From Nocardia sp. NRRL S-836 (GTDB taxonomy: Bacteria > Actinomycetota > Actinomycetes > Mycobacteriales > Pseudonocardiaceae), in NCBI RefSeq assembly GCF_001279525.1, contig NZ_LGDY01000165.1, positions 62,001-126,000 of the forward strand: 64,000 bases of DNA, given 5' to 3'. Shown here in pieces: positions 9,270 through 19,180 of the stretch. The position numbers and the translations under genes are program-made. Below the pieces are notes generated by a model. It had not been told where the DNA came from. It saw only the letters and a list, made by a program, of their open reading frames with translations, and searched no databases. How positions within the stretch are numbered: position 1 is the first letter of the stretch; every line of letters begins with the position of its first letter.

Positions 9270-10260
9270 GGCGAATCCTCGGGTCGAGGATGCCGTACAC
9301 GACGTCGGCAACCAGGTTGAACAGCACGATCAGGGTCGCGGTGACGGCGAGCCAGCCCATCAGCATCGCGGGGTCGAACTGCCGCACGGAGTTCACCAGC
9401 AGCGTGCCCATGCCGGCCCAGCCGAACACCGTCTCGGTGATGATCGCGCCGGAGAGCACGGCACCGAAGTTCAGCGAGAACAGCGTGGCGACGGGGATGA
9501 GCGCGTTGCGGAACGCGTGCCGGAAGATCACCCGGCTCTGCGAGATGCCCTTCGCCCGCGCCGTGCGCACGAAGTCCGAGTGCAGGATCTCCAGCATGGA
9601 GGCCCGCTCGAACCGGCTGTAGGCGGCGAAGCTGATCAGCATCAGCGCGACCGTCGGCAACAGGAACGTGCCGGTGTACTTGAAGATCACGTCGCCGATG
9701 TCGCCGCTGAAGCCACCCGGCCGCGGGCCCGCGGTGGTCAGCCAGCGGTCCAGCCCCATCGACTCCAGGACGTTGTTGAACTGGATGCCGTAGTTCTTCA
9801 CGATCACGGCGACGCAGAAGATCGGCATCGAGAACATGAGGAACGCGGTGCTGGTGGCGAGGTAGTCGAAGATCGAGTACTGCTTCACCGCCGCGAGCAC
9901 GCCGACCGAGACACCCAGGGTGAGCGCGAGCAGCTCCGCCCCGATGACCAGCCGCCCGGTGGTCCACAGCGCGTCGGTGACCGCCGGGAAAACCGCTTGC
10001 TTCGCCTGGCCGAGTGCGATGCTCTGTCCCCAGTCACCGGACAGGAAGTCGGTGAGCCAGTTCCAGTAGCGGACGACGATCGGCTTGTCGAGACCGAGCG
10101 AGATCTCGGCGGCCTTGATGTCGGCCTCGGTGACGCCGGGGCGGAACCGCATCTCCGCCAGCGGGTTGCCCGCCGTCGCGACGAGGACGTAGCAGGCGAA
10201 GCTACCGATCAGCAGGATCGGTATGGATATGAGCAAACGACGAATGATGTAGCGAATCAC
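9262..10260 (-). CDS. ABC importer permease (DppB type)
   Basis: A 332-residue inner-membrane subunit beginning VIRYIIRRLLISIPILLIGS, the usual N-terminal helix of DppB/OppB, with further helices and an EAA loop (VRTARAKGISQSRVIFRHAFRN). The GTG at 10260 has CAGGAG 6 nt upstream. A central insertion rich in Gly/Pro (GPRPGGFSGDIGD) lies in an extracytoplasmic loop. Together with the downstream permease it forms the substrate channel. Confidence 0.9.
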   Translation of the reverse strand: MIRYIIRRLLISIPILLIGSFACYVLVATAGNPLAEMRFRPGVTEADIKAAEISLGLDKPIVVRYWNWLTDFLSGDWGQSIALGQAKQAVFPAVTDALWTTGRLVIGAELLALTLGVSVGVLAAVKQYSIFDYLATSTAFLMFSMPIFCVAVIVKNYGIQFNNVLESMGLDRWLTTAGPRPGGFSGDIGDVIFKYTGTFLLPTVALMLISFAAYSRFERASMLEILHSDFVRTARAKGISQSRVIFRHAFRNALIPVATLFSLNFGAVLSGAIITETVFGWAGMGTLLVNSVRQFDPAMLMGWLAVTATLIVLFNLVADVVYGILDPRIRLG

Positions 10261-10368
10261 GACAAGCTCCTGTTGGGCGGCACCCGGCTGCCGGGGGGTG
10301 AGGCCGGGCACGGGAACCCCGCAGCGCGGAATGTACGCGCGGTGGTGGCGTGCGGGGAACCCAGGCGA

Positions 10369-10398
10369 ACGGGGCCGGACCTGTAGGCCCGGCCCCGT
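10369..10398 (-). terminator. Hairpin between binding-protein gene and permease genes
   Basis: ACGGGGCCGG (10369-10378) and CCGGCCCCGT (10389-10398) form a perfect 10-bp stem with a 10-nt loop, 34 nt after the binding-protein stop. In such operons a partial terminator here raises binding-protein mRNA relative to the permeases; that role is inferred. Confidence 0.6.
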
Positions 10399-10431
10399 CC
10401 CCTCAGTTCAACCTCGTGTCTTCACAACCCG

Positions 10432-12216
10432 CTAGTTCTTGGGCTGCCACTCGTTGGCGTTCCAGAGAGCGCCGTAGTAGCTCTGGAAGTACACGCGGTC
10501 AAGACCCTTGAACGCCCACATGTTCGGCATCTGGAACAGCGGGAGCGAGCCGTACGCGTTCGCGATCTCCTCGTCGGCCTTCTGGAAGTACTTGAGCGAG
10601 TCCGCGATCGAGGTCTGGGACACGGCCGTCTTGAGGGCCTCGTCCGCAGCCGGGACGCTCATGTTCTGCCAGTTCTGGCCACCGCCGGTCTCGTAGATCG
10701 ACTTCTTGGAGCTCTTGAACGGGTCACCGGACCACGCGAACAGGGCGACGTCGTAGTCACCGTTGGACACGCGCTCGTCGAGGAAGTTCGGGTCGGTGTC
10801 GTCCTTGACCTCGATGCCGGCTTCCTTGCACTGGCCCTGGATCAGCTCGACGGTCTGCTTGCGGCGCGGGATGTCGGTGTGGCTGATCCGGAAGGAGGCG
10901 CGCAGGCCGTCCTTCGCGAACACGCCGTCCGCACCCTGCGTCCAGCCCGCGTCGGAGAGGATCTTCTTCGAGGCGGCCGCGTCACCCTTGGCCTTCTCGC
11001 CGTAGACGTCCTTGTAGCCCTCGTCCTTCGGGAAGAAGATCAGGCTGCCGAGCGGCTTGGCGTCGGCCTGGACCTCGGAGATCAGCTTGTCGATGATGTC
11101 CTGGCGCTTGACGCACATGAAGAACGCCTTGCGGATCTCTTCCTTGGACAGCGCCGGGTGCTTGAACTGGATGTCCAGGTGCTCGAACGACAGGCCGGGG
11201 CCCGCGCCGAACGTGACGCCCTGGGCGCTGAGGCCCTTGAGCTTGGTGGCCGCGTTCGCGTCCGGCTGCGCGAAGGAGTTGACGGCGACCTCACCGTTCT
11301 CCAGCGCCTGCGCCTGCGCGACGGGGTCCGGGATCGCCTTCAGGATGATCTTGGCGGGACCACCGGGCTTGCCGGCCCACTTCGGGTTGCGTTCGAGGGT
11401 GACCGACTGGTTGGCCTCGAAGCTCGTCAGCATGTAGGGGCCCGCGCCGGGCATGAGCGCCTTGTCGAAGCCGTTCCACTTGTCGTTCCAGAAAGCGGCG
11501 GCCTTCTCCAGCTCGGCGGGGTCGCTGGCGCCGGTCAGCTTGGTGACGTCCGCGATTCCGGCACCCTTCTCCAGGATGTGCGCGGGCAGGACGTCGCTGT
11601 TGAACAGGCCCTCGTAGTCCGGGTACGGGCTGTCGAAGGTGCCGACGAACGTCTGGTCGTCCTTGCACTGACCCGTCATCAGGTCGTAGCCCGTGGTACC
11701 GGCCGGCTTGAAGTACTTGCTGCCGTCGGCCTTCTTGGCCTTCGTGCTGGCCGAGAACCAGGCCAGGTAGAAGTCGTCGCAGTCCCACGCCTCGCCGTCG
11801 GACCAGGTGACACCCTTCTTCAGCTTCCAGGTCACCGTCTGCGGGGACTTCGAGGTGAGCTCGACCCCGTCCATGACGTCCTTGTTCAGGATGACCTTGT
11901 TGTTGCCGTTCAGGATGTGCGCACCCGGCTGGACCAGCACCAGCGCGAACGTGTTGTACGAGTTGTTGCCGTCTTCCGTCGCGTTGTTGTACGTCGTGTA
12001 CGGCTTGTCCGTGGACACGACGACCTGGTCGCTGGACTTCGTGTCCGGTGCGGTGTAGCCGTCCCCGGACTCGCCGCGCGCGGTCGCCATCTCGGCGACG
12101 GTCGCGTCGTTCCCGTTCGCGTCCGTGTTGCCGCCGCCGCCACCACCGCACGCACCCAGCACGAGCGCCGCGCTGGAGATCAGCGCGATCGCCGGCAGTG
12201 CTTTGGTCTTCCTCAT
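10432..12216 (-). CDS. Extracellular solute-binding lipoprotein, family 5 (DppA/OppA type)
   Basis: A lipoprotein of about 594 residues that captures the substrate outside the membrane and feeds the DppBC-DF complex. It starts MRKTKALPAIA, with lipobox LVLGACGG, followed by a glycine-rich linker. The SBP_bac_5 core contains VTWKLKKGVTWSDGEAWDCDDFYLAW, GAGPYMLTSFE and an ISEVQA/LSDAGW-type C-lobe. The ATG at 12216 gives a typical signal peptide; a GTG at 12222 lies nearer the AGGAGG and is an alternative. Substrate (peptide, nickel or other) cannot be read from sequence. It is the first gene of the importer operon. Confidence 0.9.
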   Translation of the reverse strand: MRKTKALPAIALISSAALVLGACGGGGGGNTDANGNDATVAEMATARGESGDGYTAPDTKSSDQVVVSTDKPYTTYNNATEDGNNSYNTFALVLVQPGAHILNGNNKVILNKDVMDGVELTSKSPQTVTWKLKKGVTWSDGEAWDCDDFYLAWFSASTKAKKADGSKYFKPAGTTGYDLMTGQCKDDQTFVGTFDSPYPDYEGLFNSDVLPAHILEKGAGIADVTKLTGASDPAELEKAAAFWNDKWNGFDKALMPGAGPYMLTSFEANQSVTLERNPKWAGKPGGPAKIILKAIPDPVAQAQALENGEVAVNSFAQPDANAATKLKGLSAQGVTFGAGPGLSFEHLDIQFKHPALSKEEIRKAFFMCVKRQDIIDKLISEVQADAKPLGSLIFFPKDEGYKDVYGEKAKGDAAASKKILSDAGWTQGADGVFAKDGLRASFRISHTDIPRRKQTVELIQGQCKEAGIEVKDDTDPNFLDERVSNGDYDVALFAWSGDPFKSSKKSIYETGGGQNWQNMSVPAADEALKTAVSQTSIADSLKYFQKADEEIANAYGSLPLFQMPNMWAFKGLDRVYFQSYYGALWNANEWQPKN

Positions 12217-12644
12217 CGACACGTGCCCTCCTAGCACTGGGCGGCCGCCACCAACTGTTCGGTGTGCACACCCGTAACCGTGATGTGCCATACGCGCCCC
12301 GAACCGGCACATCGTGGGCAGCACCGTAAGAACCCGTTGAGGTGGCGGTCACTACCTGAGAGGGCGATCGTGACCCAATGGTGACGCCTTGTAGCCCAAT
12401 GCGATGGCCCGATTACCGGGCGCTTGCGTTCGTTAACCGGGCGCGTGGAATACTGTCAACGAAGACCGCCGAACGTACCAACGGCGGATGAGACCCTTTC
12501 AAGGGCCTTTCCGGCCTCGGCGACCCCGCTCGTGAAGATCCACTTCCGGGTGAGCCGCTGCCGTTCCGGGGCGGGGATGCCCACCCGGTGACCGGTTGAA
12601 CCGCGTCCGCCCGCGAAAGGTTCCCGCCCGCGCGACGGGGACCG
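12217..12644. other. 428-bp intergenic region upstream of importer operon
   Basis: No convincing gene. It must hold the promoter of the importer operon (leftward); a TACGGT box near 12325 on the minus strand is only a weak -10 candidate. A CCGCCG/CGGCGG hairpin at 12466-12487 could terminate the LpqW-like gene, whose stop is at 12645. Open frames crossing this region are antisense or out-of-frame shadows of the lpqW-like gene. Confidence 0.5.
12466..12487 (-). terminator. Possible terminator downstream of LpqW-like gene
   Basis: CCGCCG at 12466-12471 pairs with CGGCGG at 12482-12487 around a 10-nt loop. It is 157 nt beyond the lpqW-like stop, which makes the assignment weak. Confidence 0.3.
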
Positions 12645-14306
12645 TCACTTGTCGAGACGGCGCCACTCGGGCGCACCGCTGAGCACGCCCGCGAGCGGTG
12701 CGCCGGCGTCGACACCGGAGACCGTCGGCAGCACCCCGAGCAGGTCGACCACCTGGAACAGCGGCAGCGCGACCGCCTGGGCCTGCAGCTGCGGCTCGAC
12801 GCGGGTGAGCACGTCGGCCAGCAGCGCCTTGCCGCTGAGCGCCGCGTCGATCTCGGTCTGCACGGCCGGGTCGCAGAAGCCCGCCGGGTTGGCCGGGGTG
12901 GGCGTGCCGCCGTCCGGCGCGTCACCGGTGCAGCCGAACTGGCTCGCGAGCCCCGCGGCCGAGTCGCCGGCGTCCACCCGCGGCCCGACGACGACGTCGA
13001 CGTCCTTCTGCAGCAGCTGCACGGTGAACAGCTCGTCGGCCTTGGGCGTGACCACCTCCGCCGGGATGCCGCGCAGGGCCAGCTGCGCCTTGAGCTGGTT
13101 CGCGATCGTCACGTACGGCTCGATCTTGTCGGCCGCCGCGATCCGCAGCTTGAGCGCCTTGCCCGCCTTGGCCCACCCGTCCGGGCCCTTGGCGTACCCG
13201 GCCTCGGTCAGCAGCTGCTCGGTGGCGGCCGGGTCGAGCGTGTTGCCCACGATCACCGGGCGGTACCCGGTGCGGCTCGGCGGCACGACGTAGGAGTCGG
13301 CGCGGAACTGCGCGCTCGGACCGCTCTGGGTGCCGCTGGCGATGAGCGCGTCCCGGTCGAGCGCGGCGACGACCGCCTTGCGCACCTTGAGGTCCGCGAG
13401 CTGCTCGCTGGCCGGCCGCAGGAGGACCTGCGCGACCTCGTTGCGCGGCACGGGCTTCGTGTCGAGGCCGGTGACGGTCTTGAGCAGGTTGACGTCGGCG
13501 GCGTCCGCCCGCAGCAGCACGGCCTGGTTGTCGCCTTTGGACAGTGACTCGGCCATCGCGCTGTGCGTGGCCCTGCGCAGCACGACCCGGTCCAGCGTGG
13601 TCGGCACCTCCCAGTACCGGTCGCTGCGCTCCAGGATCACCTCGCCGCGCGGCTCGTCCAGGCTCCGCACGGCGAACGGTCCCGCGGTGGCCGGGAAGTT
13701 GGTGGCCAGGACGTTCGACCACGTGCCCGGCGCGTCCTTGAGCAGGTGCGCGGGCAGCAGGTTCCCGAACAGGCTGCGCCAGCCGGGAAACGGCTTGCCG
13801 AACGCGACCTCGACGACCTTGCCGCCCTCGCGCGCGCTGATGTTGTTGATCAGCCGGTAGCCCGCCGGATCGACCACACCCGGTTCGCTGCGCATGCGCT
13901 GCCACAGGTAGTAGAAGTCCTCGGCGGCGATCGGCGCGCTGTCCGACCACGACGCGTCCTTGCGGATCGTGTACGTGACCGTGAACGGCTCGGCCTTCGT
14001 GACCTTCGCGCTCACCATCAGGTTGCGGTCGAGCTCCGGCGCGCCGTCCGGGCCCGCGCGGAACACCGACGGGAGCAGCAGGCTGCTCAGCGCTGTCGTG
14101 ATCTGGCTCTGGGTCGCGGTGGCGTGCGGGTTGTAGCCGCCGGCCACGTCGTCGACGCCGACCACGACCTCCTTGATCTTCGGCCCGGTCGTGGTGGTGA
14201 TGATCGGGGCCTCGGACTTGGGGACCAGCGGTGGCGGAGGCGCGTTCGTGCAGGCCGCGGCGCCGCACAGCACGGCAGCGGCCAGCACTCCCCCGAGTCG
14301 CCTCAT
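12645..14306 (-). CDS. lpqW: LpqW-like family-5 solute-binding lipoprotein
   Basis: A 553-residue secreted lipoprotein (signal MRRLGGVLAAAVLCGAAACTN; lipid Cys in GAAACTN) with a divergent SBP_bac_5 fold (TYTIRKDASWSDSAPIAAEDFYYLW). It has no adjacent permease and lies directly next to typA, as LpqW (Rv1166) does in M. tuberculosis, where LpqW influences phosphatidylinositol mannoside/lipoarabinomannan synthesis rather than import. That function is transferred by synteny. ATG 14306 is preferred; GTG 14315 is possible. If not LpqW, it would be an orphan binding protein. Confidence 0.75.
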   Translation of the reverse strand: MRRLGGVLAAAVLCGAAACTNAPPPPLVPKSEAPIITTTTGPKIKEVVVGVDDVAGGYNPHATATQSQITTALSSLLLPSVFRAGPDGAPELDRNLMVSAKVTKAEPFTVTYTIRKDASWSDSAPIAAEDFYYLWQRMRSEPGVVDPAGYRLINNISAREGGKVVEVAFGKPFPGWRSLFGNLLPAHLLKDAPGTWSNVLATNFPATAGPFAVRSLDEPRGEVILERSDRYWEVPTTLDRVVLRRATHSAMAESLSKGDNQAVLLRADAADVNLLKTVTGLDTKPVPRNEVAQVLLRPASEQLADLKVRKAVVAALDRDALIASGTQSGPSAQFRADSYVVPPSRTGYRPVIVGNTLDPAATEQLLTEAGYAKGPDGWAKAGKALKLRIAAADKIEPYVTIANQLKAQLALRGIPAEVVTPKADELFTVQLLQKDVDVVVGPRVDAGDSAAGLASQFGCTGDAPDGGTPTPANPAGFCDPAVQTEIDAALSGKALLADVLTRVEPQLQAQAVALPLFQVVDLLGVLPTVSGVDAGAPLAGVLSGAPEWRRLDK

Positions 14307-14555
14307 GGTCCTCACATTGCCAGAAGGGTGGTTGTGACGTACGGCCAACCCGGGTTTTGTCCACCCGCGTCACCTGGTGGACGCCTGGAGCCGGGAACGG
14401 GTTGCGTCACCACCGGGTAGTACGGCTCACCCGGCGGAGTGGTTCGACCCGTGGCACCGGCCCAGCGGCCCGCTGGCGGACGCGCGGCCTCCCGCCGCGC
14501 CCCGGCACCGTTCGACGCCATCGCACGCGCCACCGGCCGCCTCAGGCACGGCGAA

Positions 14556-14583
14556 GGGCGGCCGGGCCGAAGCCCAGCCGCCC
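14556..14583 (-). terminator. Terminator after typA
   Basis: GGGCGG (14556-14561) and CCGCCC (14578-14583) pair outside an inner GGGC/GCCC stem closed by a CGAA tetraloop, 16 nt after the typA stop on the minus strand. The rest of 14307-14555 shows nothing else. Confidence 0.65.
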
Positions 14584-14598
14584 TCCTCGTGCTCTTGC

Positions 14599-16494
<1,896 letters not shown>

Positions 16495-16658
16495 GCAGAA
16501 CTCCTAGAGCTTGAAGGCGTTGGAGGGGCTCGCGCCGAACACGATGTTGCGCACAGCCGTACACCAGAGTACCGGCCGCGTCGGCGATACCACACAAGAG
16601 TGCCAGTGAAGTGAGCCTCACCTACTCTAGCGATACCGGCGGGAGCGGAGTGCAACCA

Positions 16659-16811
16659 GTGGGTAAAAAGCTCAAGAAGAAGTGCTGCAGGTCGACGCCG
16701 CGGTGCAAGCGCTGCCCGGTGCCGCACCTGCTCAAGGAGCGGGACAAGGCCAGGAAGAAGGCGGCGAAGAAGGCCGCGAAGGCCGCCAAGAAGGCACTCA
16801 AAGCCGCGTGA
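16659..16811 (+). CDS. Small Lys/Cys-rich basic protein
   Basis: A 50-residue protein with a cysteine cluster (KKCCRSTPRCKRCPV) followed by an almost pure Lys/Ala/Arg helix (KARKKAAKKAAKAAKKALKAA). The composition suggests binding to nucleic acid or another polyanion, with the cysteines perhaps holding zinc; both are inferences. The GTG at 16659 has CGGAG 8 nt upstream; a GTG at 16611 would add 16 residues. It is divergent from typA. Short proteins of this type recur in actinomycetes as hypotheticals. Confidence 0.6.
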   Translation: MGKKLKKKCCRSTPRCKRCPVPHLLKERDKARKKAAKKAAKAAKKALKAA

Positions 16812-17010
16812 ACGCCCGCGCGCACCTGGACCTGCTCCAGCGGCACTCGATCGAGAGCGCGCACGCCGACCGGCCCGCGATTCGTGCGCAAGCTCACTCC
16901 ACGACGGCCCGCGCACGCGCCCCCGAGGGCACCACAGACGCCCGTCTCGGGCACGAGCGGCACCCACGATCGAGCGTTCGGAGGCTCGACCGAGTGGCTG
17001 CCCGACCGGC

Positions 17011-17316
17011 CTAGTGGTTCTGCAGCACGGCCTCGTTCAGCTTGGCGAGCTCGTCGGCGGTCCGCGTCGCCTCGAACTCCAGGACCTGGTGCTTCACCAG
17101 CCCCTGCTCGACCCACGGGTCGGTGGCGAGCAGCGCTTCGAGCTTGCCGCGGGGCATGGGCCGCGTGATGATCACGCCGCCCGTCCTCGGCACCTGACGC
17201 CCCGAGGCTAGGAAGAGTCCCCGCTCGTACTGCTGCTCGACCCACGCGCGGTGGTCGGGCAGGGCGTAGTCGATCTGTTCCAGCGGCGCGACGTAGTTCA
17301 GCAAGACGATGAACAT
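17011..17316 (-). CDS. YciI-family protein
   Basis: A 101-residue YCII-domain protein (dimeric alpha-beta fold) starting MFIVLLNYVAPLEQID, with the family's conserved HRAWVEQQYERG and ASGRQ regions, including the His-Asp pair thought to be active in relatives. Its substrate is unknown. The ATG at 17316 lies inside the rightward trpS leader promoter, so the genes are divergent and share control DNA. The interval to the left (16812-17010) shows no further gene. Confidence 0.85.
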   Translation of the reverse strand: MFIVLLNYVAPLEQIDYALPDHRAWVEQQYERGLFLASGRQVPRTGGVIITRPMPRGKLEALLATDPWVEQGLVKHQVLEFEATRTADELAKLNEAVLQNH

Positions 17317-17338
17317 GGAGCAACGGTAGTCCTATACT
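17310..17338 (+). promoter_or_regulatory. Promoter of trpS leader transcript
   Basis: TGAACA at 17310-17315 and TATACT at 17333-17338 are separated by 17 bp. The expected start, 7-8 nt downstream, falls on or next to the ATG of the leader peptide at 17346, predicting a leaderless AUG-first transcript. It overlaps the start codon of the divergent YciI gene. Confidence 0.6.
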
Positions 17339-17345
17339 GCTCGGC

Positions 17346-17396
17346 ATGCGCACGATGAACGCCTTCTGGCGGGCCGCTTTCAGGCGGCCAGACTAG
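17346..17396 (+). CDS. trpS leader peptide
   Basis: A 16-codon ORF encoding MRTMNAFWRAAFRRPD with one Trp codon at 17367-17369. The Trp codon lies immediately before RNA segment 1 (GGCCGC, 17372-17377); the UAG at 17394 lies just past segment 2 (GGCGGCC, 17383-17389). This is the spacing expected if a ribosome stalled on Trp masks segment 1 and frees segment 2, while one reaching the stop masks segment 2. Ribosome-mediated attenuation of an auxiliary indolmycin-resistant trpRS1 is described in Streptomyces coelicolor; I infer the same here. Confidence 0.75.
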   Translation: MRTMNAFWRAAFRRPD

Positions 17397-17442
17397 CTGT
17401 GCGCTAGCGCGAACCCAGGCCGCCCGGACGGGCGGCTTTTTT
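17372..17442 (+). promoter_or_regulatory. Trp attenuator (segments 1-4 with terminator)
   Basis: Segment 1 GGCCGC (17372-17377) can pair with segment 2 GCGGCC (17384-17389). Segment 2 GGCGGCC (17383-17389) can instead pair with segment 3 GGCCGCC (17418-17424) as antiterminator. Segment 3 GCCGCCCG (17419-17426) pairs with segment 4 CGGGCGGC (17429-17436), followed by six Ts (17437-17442), a canonical intrinsic terminator. Low charged tRNA-Trp should favour 2:3 pairing and read-through into trpS at 17482. Confidence 0.8.
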
Positions 17443-17456
17443 CGTGCGTTCCGGGC

Positions 17457-17477
17457 GGTCCCACACTCGAAGGGACC
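17457..17477 (+). promoter_or_regulatory. Hairpin covering the trpS Shine-Dalgarno
   Basis: GGTCCC (17457-17462) and GGGACC (17472-17477) form a 6-bp stem that includes AGGGA, the only good ribosome-binding sequence before the trpS ATG at 17482. It may modulate initiation in read-through transcripts; this is a structural inference. Confidence 0.35.
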
Positions 17478-17481
17478 AACC

Positions 17482-18405
17482 ATGATCAGGCTGTCGGCCA
17501 TCACCCCGTCCGGCCAGGTGCACCTGGGCAACTACCTGGGGGCGCTGCGCACGTGGGCACGTGAGGGCACGAAGGACGACGTGTACTTCATCAGCGACCT
17601 GCACGCGATGACGTCGTCGCACAACCCGCAACGACTGCGATCACTGACCAGGGAGCAGTTCGCGGTGCTGATCGCGTGCGGCATCGAGCCGGAGAGCACG
17701 TGCGTGCAGTCCGACCTGATCCGCGAGCTCGGGGCGTTGAACTGGGTCCTGGAGTGCACGTGCACCTACGGCGAGGCGGCGCGGATGATCCAGTTCAAGG
17801 AGAAGTCGCTGGGCCGCGACTCGGTGCGGCTGAGCCTGCTCACCTACCCGGTGCTGATGGCGGCGGACATCCTGCTGCAGGGCACCGCGGAGGTGCCGGT
17901 CGGCGAGGACCAGCTCCAGCACGTCGAGCTGGCCCGCGCGCTCGCGCGGCGGTTCAACCACGCCTACGGCGACGCGTTCGTCGTGCCGACCGCGGTGGTG
18001 CCGAAGGTGGGTGCGCGGATCAAGGACCTGTCCGACCCGGCGCGCAAGATGGACAAGTCGGCGCAGAACTCCACCGGTGTCGTCTTCGTGCTGGACGACC
18101 CGGACCTGGTGCGCCGCAAGATCCGCCGCGCCGTCTCGTCGACGGACGGCATCGCGAACCTGACCGACATCCTCGCCTCCTGCACCGGCAAGGAGCCGGA
18201 GGACTACACGAGCCGGTTCGCCGACCTGAAGAACGTCGTGGCGGAGGCCGTGATCGAGGAGCTGCGCCCGGTCCGCGACCGCACGCTGGCGCTGCTCGCC
18301 GACCCGGCCGAGCTGGACCGCGTCCGCGCGTCCGGCGCGGCACGGGCCCGTGACCGCGCCCAGCACCGGCTGGACGCGGCGCTGCGGCTGTCCGGGCTCA
18401 ACTGA
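17482..18405 (+). CDS. trpS: Tryptophanyl-tRNA synthetase, attenuator-controlled
   Basis: A class I aminoacyl-tRNA synthetase of 307 residues that charges tRNA-Trp. The HIGH motif appears as VHLGN (residues 13-17) and the KMSKS motif as KMDKS (near 192), with ASP..NP and GEDQLQHVELAR active-site elements. It is shorter than the usual 330-340 residues. A tryptophan attenuator upstream suggests an inducible, auxiliary enzyme comparable to the indolmycin-resistant TrpRS1 of streptomycetes; a second housekeeping trpS would then be expected elsewhere in the genome. ATG 17482 has AAGGGA upstream. The 3' end overlaps the convergent Nudix gene by 8 bp. Confidence 0.93.
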   Translation: MIRLSAITPSGQVHLGNYLGALRTWAREGTKDDVYFISDLHAMTSSHNPQRLRSLTREQFAVLIACGIEPESTCVQSDLIRELGALNWVLECTCTYGEAARMIQFKEKSLGRDSVRLSLLTYPVLMAADILLQGTAEVPVGEDQLQHVELARALARRFNHAYGDAFVVPTAVVPKVGARIKDLSDPARKMDKSAQNSTGVVFVLDDPDLVRRKIRRAVSSTDGIANLTDILASCTGKEPEDYTSRFADLKNVVAEAVIEELRPVRDRTLALLADPAELDRVRASGAARARDRAQHRLDAALRLSGLN

Positions 18406-19171
18406 GGAGATCTCGCAGGGCGGGCACCAGCGCCCGGTCGGCCGGCAGCCAGTGCAGGCCCGGCAGCTCGTCGGCGGTGACCCACCGGACAGCGTTGTGC
18501 TCCAACGCTTCCGGCTCACCGCCGGCGAGCTCCGCGGCGTGGATGCGCAGCACCAGGTCGGACTTCAACGGCACGTCCGGGCCGACCTGCTCGCCCACGA
18601 CGACCGGCACGCCGAGCTCCTCGACGCACTCGCGCACCAGCGCCTCTTCCGGCCGCTCACCGGGTTCCACCCGGCCGCCGGGCAGTTCCCACTGTCCCGC
18701 ATGGCTTTCGGGGAACGACCGCTGCTGCGCCAGCAACCGTCCACCCCGGACGATCGCCGCACCGACCACGAGCCGTGCCGCCACGAGCTCCGCGCACCGC
18801 CGCGCCAGCGCCGCCGACCGCTTCTCCAGCACCCGCAACGCCATGCCGCGCCCGACCGTGACGTCCGCGAACCGCCCGACCACACCGCCGACGGTCGTCC
18901 AGCGCACCCGGTCGACCACCAGCGTCCCGGCGCCGGTGGTCACCAGGTCCGTGTGCAGTTCCAGGAAGCCGCCCGCCGCCGACACACCGGAGAGGTCCGC
19001 GCGGGTCACCGCGAGCTTCACCCCGAAGGGCCCGGTGAGCACGTCCCCCAGGCACAGCAGCGGCCCCTGCACCTTCACCCCGAAGCCGGTCAGCAGCGAC
19101 GTGTCGATCAGGGCACCGGCAACCACCGCGACGGGCGCGTCGACCAACGCCGACGCTCGCAACTCAGGCAC
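18398..19171 (-). CDS. SRPBCC-like domain fused to Nudix hydrolase
   Basis: A 257-residue two-part protein. Residues 1-125 look like a START/SRPBCC barrel (ELHTDLVTTGAGTLVVDRVRW, GRFADVTVGRGMALRVLEKRSAAL). Residues 130-257 are a Nudix domain with a complete box, GGRVEPGERPEEALVREC then VEELGV, and so should hydrolyse a nucleoside-diphosphate-linked compound such as an oxidised dNTP. GTG start at 19171, 9 nt after the histidine-kinase stop, so it is the third gene of the two-component operon. The ligand of the barrel domain is unknown and the fusion is unusual. Confidence 0.78.
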   Translation of the reverse strand: MPELRASALVDAPVAVVAGALIDTSLLTGFGVKVQGPLLCLGDVLTGPFGVKLAVTRADLSGVSAAGGFLELHTDLVTTGAGTLVVDRVRWTTVGGVVGRFADVTVGRGMALRVLEKRSAALARRCAELVAARLVVGAAIVRGGRLLAQQRSFPESHAGQWELPGGRVEPGERPEEALVRECVEELGVPVVVGEQVGPDVPLKSDLVLRIHAAELAGGEPEALEHNAVRWVTADELPGLHWLPADRALVPALRDLLS

Positions 19172-19180
19172 CCGCGTTGA

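Noticed and set aside
12413..12925. Minus-strand frame overlapping the end of the LpqW-like gene
   Set aside because: Out-of-frame shadow of the lpqW-like coding sequence with Arg/Pro-rich product; no Shine-Dalgarno.
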